The position numbers were made by a program, and so were the translations under genes. From positions 1 through 10,174 of the forward strand of contig CANTHI010000087.1 of assembly GCA_947653505.1 (NCBI GenBank): a DNA stretch of 10,174 nucleotides, in the 5' to 3' direction. Position 1 is the first letter of the stretch, and each line of letters begins with the position of its first letter. The DNA comes from an uncultured Eubacterium sp. GTDB lineage: Bacteria; Bacillota_A; Clostridia; Lachnospirales; Lachnospiraceae. A model generated the notes under the pieces. That model worked only from the letters and a program-made list of their open reading frames with translations. It ran no database searches and was not told the origin of the DNA. Below, piece after piece: positions 5,865 through 10,174 of the stretch.

Positions 5865-6348
5865 GTTTTTCCTCCATCAGCTTTTTTAAACGTTTCCGTC
5901 CCCTTGTTAACTTTGAATTTACCGTATTCTGCTTTTTCCCAAGCATTTGCGCAATTTCCCGGATCGTGTACTCTTCATAGTAATACAGATACAGAATCAT
6001 GCGGTAATCTTCCGGCAGCCGGGCCAGTTCTTCCAGAATCTTCCTTTCCTCCGGTTCATAGGAAATATCCAGCTGTTCCACCGGAACTGTATGTTTGCGA
6101 AAAAACGACTTCTGATAATCCAGACACTGATTCATGGTTACTCTGATCAGCCATGCTTTCAGGTGCTCATGATCCTGAAAGCAGCCTTTCCTGCTTTTTA
6201 TATGCCTTACCAGCTTTAAGAACACATCCTGCACAACATCCTGTGCATCGCTGATCTGAAACAGATACTGGTATGCAACCCGGAAAATCATGTCTGAGTA
6301 CATCTCTACGATTTCCGTGTATTCTTCTTCTGTCTGAATCTGAAGCAT
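5836..6348 (-). CDS. ECF-type RNA polymerase sigma factor
   Basis: The 170-aa product has sigma-70 region 2 (about 9-80), including DAQDVVQDVFLKL (34-46) and the LKAWLIRVTMNQCLDYQK stretch (63-80) for -10 recognition. Region 4 (about 103-156) is LPEDYRMILYLYYYEEYTIREIAQMLGKKQNTVNSKLTRGRKRLKKL, written here as positions 111-157, with the -35-binding helix-turn-helix. Regions 1.1 and 3 are absent, and the length is typical of the ECF group. AAAGGAGGT at 6365-6357, eight bases upstream, is a near-perfect binding site. The downstream gene overlaps it by 29 bases and probably encodes its membrane regulator. ECF sigmas of this type usually autoregulate, but I found no convincing promoter in the 62 bases between it and the phosphoesterase gene, so it may be read from upstream. 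Confidence 0.94.
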   Translation of the reverse strand: MLQIQTEEEYTEIVEMYSDMIFRVAYQYLFQISDAQDVVQDVFLKLVRHIKSRKGCFQDHEHLKAWLIRVTMNQCLDYQKSFFRKHTVPVEQLDISYEPEERKILEELARLPEDYRMILYLYYYEEYTIREIAQMLGKKQNTVNSKLTRGRKRLKKLMEEKHDGVLHKCT

Positions 6349-6410
6349 AAATAACGACCTCCTTTCACCCTATAACACGAATGAAGATCTTTATTTAGTG
6401 CAGCTTACGT

Positions 6411-7532
6411 TCACTTTTCATTTACAATATGAAGTACTACATATTCGCTATGTTTCCCCGTACGCAGCGGATACCCCCATCCCGCAATGCCAGATGATAC
6501 GATCAGCTGCATATTTCCGAATGATTTTTGCCCATAATTGACAGTTTCCCGATCAAACAAAGTCGTTACCAGACCTACCGGCCACATCTGGCCTGCATGT
6601 GTATGACCGGACAGCATCAGATCATATCCCGCCGACGCATTTTCTTCCATCCCACGCGGCTGATGGTCCGCAAGGATATGATAAGCTGTCCGCGGCATTT
6701 CTCTGAGCAGTTCCTCTGCTGACTGTCTAAAGCTGCCACCTGCGGCAGCATCAGAGCGATCCTTTCTTCCTGAAATTGATAATTCTTCATTTAACAAAAC
6801 GCTATCATCTTCCAGAATTGTCACCCCGGCATCCAGAATCGTTTTCCTCAATTCTCCTTCCGTAAAATCACACGTATCGGAATACCGTCCCTTATCATGA
6901 TTACCATAGACATAAAAGGTCCCGAATGTATCTGAAATCTGTGCCAATGCCCGAAATGCTTCGCCAGCCTCCTGCAGTGTTGTCTTCTCATCTACGATAT
7001 CTCCACCCAGCACTACCAGATCTGGTTGTTCGCGTTCCATCCGCCTGCAGTATTCCTCCAGCTTTTCCCGTCCCATCGTCGTTCCAAAATGAAGGTCAGA
7101 CAAAAATACAACCCGGTATCCACTCTCACGGATTGGTTTTTTCGTCTGTATCGTATACTCTGTCGGAATGACCCGGTGCATGTTAGCATAAGCATATCCC
7201 ATCACCACTGCTGTTGTCACAAATGCCAGAACCCCGCTTCTCCAGACCAGCTCCCAGCTTTTCTGAAACCGGACACCCGCTTTTATCATGAAAAACCGTA
7301 GAATATCCACAAGCAGGCAGACTCCCGCAATATGAAATACCAGCAATGCCCACAATCCAAACAGATTGACAGAACCCGCTGCCGCCACTACTGCAACGAT
7401 GGCAGACAAAAAGCGCTGCAGACGAAGTTTATCATGTTTCCAGAATATATACAAAAACCTTCTGATCAGAAAATATAAATAAATTCCGAGTGGTATGACC
7501 AGTATCCCTGCGAATGTTAAAAATAGAATCAT
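6411..7532 (-). CDS. Membrane-bound metallophosphoesterase, YkuE/YkoQ-like
   Basis: The 373-aa product has an N-terminal membrane part with about four hydrophobic spans (roughly 1-22, 42-55, 58-80 and 99-117). A calcineurin-like phosphoesterase domain follows (about 139-370) with all ligands visible: DLH (D146, H148), GGD (D178), GNHD (N211, H212), ADHQP (H290) and GHTHAGQ (H310, H312). The C-terminal GWGYPLRTG is typical of the YkuE group, members of which include a lipid-linked phosphoesterase of the envelope (UDP-2,3-diacylglucosamine hydrolase-like in other phyla); the substrate in this organism is unknown. The catalytic domain probably faces outward. The ATG is preceded by GAGAGG at 7544-7539. 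It lies 62 bases before the ECF sigma gene, with no terminator between, so it may be the first gene of a three-gene unit. Confidence 0.9.
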   Translation of the reverse strand: MILFLTFAGILVIPLGIYLYFLIRRFLYIFWKHDKLRLQRFLSAIVAVVAAAGSVNLFGLWALLVFHIAGVCLLVDILRFFMIKAGVRFQKSWELVWRSGVLAFVTTAVVMGYAYANMHRVIPTEYTIQTKKPIRESGYRVVFLSDLHFGTTMGREKLEEYCRRMEREQPDLVVLGGDIVDEKTTLQEAGEAFRALAQISDTFGTFYVYGNHDKGRYSDTCDFTEGELRKTILDAGVTILEDDSVLLNEELSISGRKDRSDAAAGGSFRQSAEELLREMPRTAYHILADHQPRGMEENASAGYDLMLSGHTHAGQMWPVGLVTTLFDRETVNYGQKSFGNMQLIVSSGIAGWGYPLRTGKHSEYVVLHIVNEK

Positions 7533-7571
7533 AATTTACCTCTCTTTTTCTTTTCATTTACTATTTTTAAC

Positions 7572-7600
7572 ATTTTACAGCATTCCGGTCATTCCTTCAA
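7572..7600 (-). promoter_or_regulatory. Candidate sigma-A promoter for the phosphoesterase-sigma-anti-sigma cluster
   Basis: On the minus strand TTGAAG (7600-7595, four of six), a 17-bp spacer and TAAAAT (7577-7572, five of six). The leader to the ATG at 7532 is about 30 nt. It sits between the hairpins at 7616-7726 and the gene, consistent with a new transcription unit starting here. Confidence 0.5.
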
Positions 7601-7615
7601 GCCACAGTTCATTTA

Positions 7616-7683
7616 TCCGGCAGGCTGCCTGATCTTAGATGGTGCGCCGGACAAACCAGAATAGCAGATACTGGCCTGCCGGA
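7616..7683. repeat. Inverted repeat downstream of the LxDG-repeat gene
   Basis: TCCGGCAGGC (7616-7625) pairs perfectly with GCCTGCCGGA (7674-7683), with a 48-base loop that contains a small CCAG/CTGG stem (7656-7659 / 7671-7674). It contains the blocks GGCTGCCTGA and GCCGGACA that also occur, in the same order, in the hairpin at 4893-4947, suggesting a related intergenic repeat. No U-tract is present. Confidence 0.45.
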
Positions 7684-7693
7684 CGCTGGATGA

Positions 7694-7726
7694 GGAAACC
7701 GGCCCTGTTTCATTGTTCCGGTTTCC
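7694..7726. terminator. Hairpin after the LxDG-repeat gene, possible terminator
   Basis: GGAAACCGG (7694-7702) and CCGGTTTCC (7718-7726) form a perfect 9-bp stem with a 15-base loop. It lies 27 bases after the leftward stop at 7753. The minus-strand 3' flank is TCATCC, not a U-run, so intrinsic termination is doubtful. Together with the 7616-7683 hairpin it fills most of the 220-base gap between two leftward genes. Confidence 0.45.
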
Positions 7727-7752
7727 AGAATGTAAGAAACTCTAAGCATTCC

Positions 7753-10041
7753 CTACCGGATCCCATCCGTCCGGAAAATAAACTTCGTCGTAGCATCCAT
7801 ATCTTCCGGCGCCCCGCTGAATGTCCGGTAGTTCTCTCCGGCACGCATAATCTCCCTGATCCGTTCCGTAAGCTCCTTCACATCCCCGTTATAAGCATCC
7901 AGCATCTTCTGTACCGCCTTCTGATCAAATTCATCCAGTCCGTCACGCAGCTTATGCGCACCGTCTCCCAGCTTTCCTGCTCCATCGCTGATCGCTCCGG
8001 CACCGTCGGAAAGTTTTGCCACGCCGTCTTTTAGCGCCGCATTATTACCGGTCAGCTCATCTGCTCCGGATACCAGCTGGCCAATCCCGCTCTTTAATGC
8101 CGGTATGCTCTCCGCCAGCTGCTGCGTTCCCTCATGCAGCGCATTGGTACCGGATACAAGGCTGTGTCCGCTTTTTTTGTCTTTCGTCTCAATGGCTTCC
8201 GCAATCTGCTTTTTCGCAGATTCCGCTCCGGATATGGCCGCTGCCTCTCCGGCCTGTCTGGCAGCCGCCTCACAGGCTCCTGTCACCGCTTCTCCGACAG
8301 ACGCAGCTCCCTGACTGGCGATGCCTCCCGTAATCCCGCCTGCCAGTGCAGAAGACAGTCCTCCGTTTAATACTGCGTTGGCGAAAAATGCCGCATACGT
8401 CGTTTCTGTCCCTGGTACATTTGCCTGACATGCTTCTGCTGAAAACGTCTGTCCCGATGCGTCTGTAAATCCGTTCGCCGCATAGTACTGTGCCAGTGCC
8501 GCAACGACCCCTTCCGACGTCAGTCCCTGTGCCTGCAGTCCGGCCTGAATCCCTGCCTGTACAGTCTGTACAGCAGTCTCATCCGTCATCGTATTTTCAA
8601 AATTCTGCACGGCTGACTGGTAGATCATCTGATACGTTTCACTGCCTTTTTGAAACTGTGCCCCGATCGTCTGGTCCACCTCTTTTTTCACAGCCGCCTT
8701 TTCTTTTTCCGACATGGCTGTATGCAGTGTCTGATCGAGCTTCTGCACACCGTCACGAATCGTCTTTGCGCTCTCATTGAGCGTGTTAACGCCAGATTCC
8801 AGCGCTCCGGAGCTGTCGCTCAGCGTATGAATGCCGCCTGCCAGCTTTGATGCCCCGTCCGTATACGCGCTGACACCGGATGCCAGAGAAGTTACCCCGT
8901 CTGAAAATCCGCCCATGCTGTCATTGAGCGTATCCAGTCCGTCTGCCAGTTCCCCGCCGCCATCTTTCAGCTGATGCATGGCATCTGACAAATCATCCAT
9001 TGTCTGATCCAGCTCATGAAAATCCAGTCCGTCCGAAAGATCACTGTCCGACATAAGGCCCGCCACTGCTGCCGTTGCCGTCATCTCCAGAGAAAAGTCT
9101 TCCACATCCGCCGTAACCTCTACAAACTCCGGAAATTCAAAGTCTTCGTCAAAATCTTTTTCATCCAGGTTCAGACTTTCTTTCAGTCCTGGCATGGCAA
9201 TCCCCACCACTACAATTTTATTGCCGTCTGACAGCACCCTGCCGTTATTAACCCGCACATTGCGAAAACTGTCATCCAGAATCATGCCGGATATCATTGT
9301 AAACGGTACATAAATATCTGTCATTTTTCCCTGAATCTTTGCCTTTGTTCTGGCGCGATTGGTATAATCAAACCGGATCGTAACCTTTCCGCTCTTTCCA
9401 GCCAGCTCCTCCGGTGATATCTCTTTTCCATCCAGATAATATGTGACTTTTTCCGAAACCGGCACTTCCTTCGTCGTCGTTCCGCGATAATAAATATCCT
9501 GTCCGTCCGCCTGCCAGACAATCTGGCTGCCATTTAGCGTAAATGTCTCGTCTCCCTTTACATTCTCTATGTCCGACAGCTCTGATACATCCTGAATCTG
9601 CGCATTCGCAGAACCATTTTTCAGCCAGTTGCTGACAATTGTCTGACTCACATTTCCATTTGCATCCGTGATCAGATAAACCGTTTCTTCCTTTGCGTCC
9701 AGACTCTGCTGCTTTTCCGTATCCAGCATGGATACAAGCTGGTCCGCAAGATCTTTTGTGACATCCTGATCTGCAGATTTCTGTTTATCAGACTTCTGAC
9801 CGGACTTCTGTTTTCCAGACGTTTGTTTTCCGGTTCCGGATTCCTGTTTCTGCGATCCGGCATCATCAGCTTTTGCGGCCCGCTCATCCGCCTTAACCAA
9901 TGCCTGCACAGCTGCTACTTTTCCGCTCTGCAGCTGATAAGCGCCGATACTGCCCGCAGCCAGTACCACACATAATATCCCGGCTACCATCCGTATAGAA
10001 AATTTATTTTTATATCTTTCTTTTAATTCCTTATATTTCAT
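7753..10041 (-). CDS. Exported, membrane-anchored protein with LxDG/heptad repeats (YhgE/Pip-like repeat region)
   Basis: The 762-aa product has a basic cytoplasmic N-terminus, one transmembrane helix (about 19-36) and a Lys/Gln/Ser-rich linker (about 63-95). A folded domain follows (about 118-320), then two repeat stretches of the pattern L-x-x-G-x-x-x-L-x-D-G (about 345-440 and 625-705) separated by an Ala/Gly-rich region (about 490-610). It ends with a short conserved-looking tail NYRTFSGAPEDMDATTKFIFRTDGI. The repeats match those in the extracellular part of YhgE/Pip-type membrane proteins and of some MmpL/RND-associated proteins, but there is no second, C-terminal membrane domain. Probable role: a surface-exposed, rod-like partner of an envelope machine; substrate or partner unknown. 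The start is set at the ATG 10041-10039, which has AGGAGG eight bases upstream; an in-frame GTG 66 bases earlier (10107) has no binding site. It is probably the second gene after one ending at the window edge. Confidence 0.85.
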   Translation of the reverse strand: MKYKELKERYKNKFSIRMVAGILCVVLAAGSIGAYQLQSGKVAAVQALVKADERAAKADDAGSQKQESGTGKQTSGKQKSGQKSDKQKSADQDVTKDLADQLVSMLDTEKQQSLDAKEETVYLITDANGNVSQTIVSNWLKNGSANAQIQDVSELSDIENVKGDETFTLNGSQIVWQADGQDIYYRGTTTKEVPVSEKVTYYLDGKEISPEELAGKSGKVTIRFDYTNRARTKAKIQGKMTDIYVPFTMISGMILDDSFRNVRVNNGRVLSDGNKIVVVGIAMPGLKESLNLDEKDFDEDFEFPEFVEVTADVEDFSLEMTATAAVAGLMSDSDLSDGLDFHELDQTMDDLSDAMHQLKDGGGELADGLDTLNDSMGGFSDGVTSLASGVSAYTDGASKLAGGIHTLSDSSGALESGVNTLNESAKTIRDGVQKLDQTLHTAMSEKEKAAVKKEVDQTIGAQFQKGSETYQMIYQSAVQNFENTMTDETAVQTVQAGIQAGLQAQGLTSEGVVAALAQYYAANGFTDASGQTFSAEACQANVPGTETTYAAFFANAVLNGGLSSALAGGITGGIASQGAASVGEAVTGACEAAARQAGEAAAISGAESAKKQIAEAIETKDKKSGHSLVSGTNALHEGTQQLAESIPALKSGIGQLVSGADELTGNNAALKDGVAKLSDGAGAISDGAGKLGDGAHKLRDGLDEFDQKAVQKMLDAYNGDVKELTERIREIMRAGENYRTFSGAPEDMDATTKFIFRTDGIR

Positions 10042-10049
10042 TGCTGCTA

Positions 10050-10055
10050 CCTCCT
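10050..10055 (-). promoter_or_regulatory. Ribosome binding site that fixes the start of the LxDG-repeat gene
   Basis: AGGAGG on the minus strand, eight bases before the ATG at 10041. The alternative in-frame GTG at 10107 lies before this site, and using it would add 22 residues, reading through the binding site itself as coding. The ATG is much the better choice. Confidence 0.85.
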
Positions 10056-10095
10056 GCAATTTCAATCTGTTCCTGCTTTTCCTATCCTGTAGAAA

Positions 10096-10174
10096 CTCAT
10101 ATTTCACTTTAGCTTTAGTGTTACTGTTTCTTTATTCCGGATTCTCATATTTTACTTTGGCGTTACTGTTTCTT
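10096..10174 (-). repeat. Imperfect direct repeat at the right edge
   Basis: The 31 bases at 10144-10174 reappear at 10096-10132, with a 6-bp insertion and a few substitutions. On the minus strand both begin AAGAAACAGTAAC and end AAATATGAG or AAATATGAG-like. The 11-base gap and the first copy include a TAA stop, and both copies are in one reading frame. The outer copy is cut by the window end, so its full length is unknown. Confidence 0.65.
10132..10174 (-). CDS. Possible 3' end of an upstream leftward gene (cut by window edge)
   Basis: One minus-strand frame is open from the edge and reads RNSNAKVKYENPE followed by TAA (10134-10132). The other two frames have stops within the same 43 bases. 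If real, the upstream gene ends 90 bases before the ATG of the LxDG-repeat protein, consistent with an operon. YhgE-like and LxDG-repeat proteins in Clostridia are often beside transporter genes, but nothing here identifies the family. Thirteen codons are weak evidence. Confidence 0.35.
   Translation of the reverse strand, partial: RNSNAKVKYENPE

Noticed and set aside
7639..8034. 131-aa plus-strand open frame across the hairpins
   Set aside because: It runs through two hairpins into the antisense of the LxDG-repeat gene, and no ribosome binding site or domain supports it.
8016..9231. Plus-strand open frames antisense to the LxDG-repeat gene
   Set aside because: They are rich in Pro/Ser/Arg/His as expected from the reverse of a repetitive Gly/Ala/Asp-coding gene, and none has a supported start.

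Overview
The window looks like chromosomal DNA of a gut-type Firmicute, most likely a Lachnospiraceae relative. The evidence is strong AGGAGG-type ribosome binding sites, moderate base composition, an ECF sigma factor with a membrane-anchored partner, and a secreted nucleotidase carrying an InlB-type (Listeria-Bacteroides) repeat and a fibronectin-III-like tail. I see no rRNA, tRNA, CRISPR array, transposase or phage gene.

Layout, left to right. At the left edge is the first 14 codons of a leftward HAD phosphatase gene. Its upstream region (43-367) holds two hairpins and overlapping candidate divergent promoters, and then a rightward 79-aa single-pass membrane protein (368-607) ends in a 15-bp-arm hairpin (620-655). 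This hairpin probably also serves the convergent leftward cluster. That cluster is, in transcription order, an FMN-binding-like membrane-anchored protein (3769-3326), a 61-codon small ORF starting in an ATGA overlap (3329-3144), and a secreted CpdB/UshA-type 5'-nucleotidase (3068-768). The intergenic region 3770-4127 holds a 33-bp tandem repeat and a small palindromic element flanked by 7-bp direct repeats. A sigma-A-like promoter there drives a rightward XRE regulator with a membrane domain (4128-4880). A hairpin lies between it and the next convergent, leftward cluster: a YkuE-type membrane metallophosphoesterase (7532-6411), an ECF sigma factor (6348-5836), and an overlapping putative anti-sigma protein (5864-4959). 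Upstream of that cluster are two further hairpins and a candidate promoter, preceded by a 762-aa exported, membrane-anchored LxDG-repeat protein (10041-7753). The right edge carries an imperfect direct repeat and what may be the last codons of another leftward gene.

Most genes act at the cell envelope: a secreted phosphoesterase, a membrane phosphoesterase, a sigma/anti-sigma pair, a membrane-linked DNA-binding regulator and a tethered coiled-coil-like protein. The most unusual material is non-coding: the tandem array with the palindromic insert at 3842-3998, the repeat that straddles a stop codon at the right edge, and GC-rich intergenic hairpins that share short blocks. No clearly new multi-gene system is proven here. 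The best candidates for a second look are the ATGA-linked small ORF, the sigma/anti-sigma pair without a visible zinc motif, and the palindromic element.
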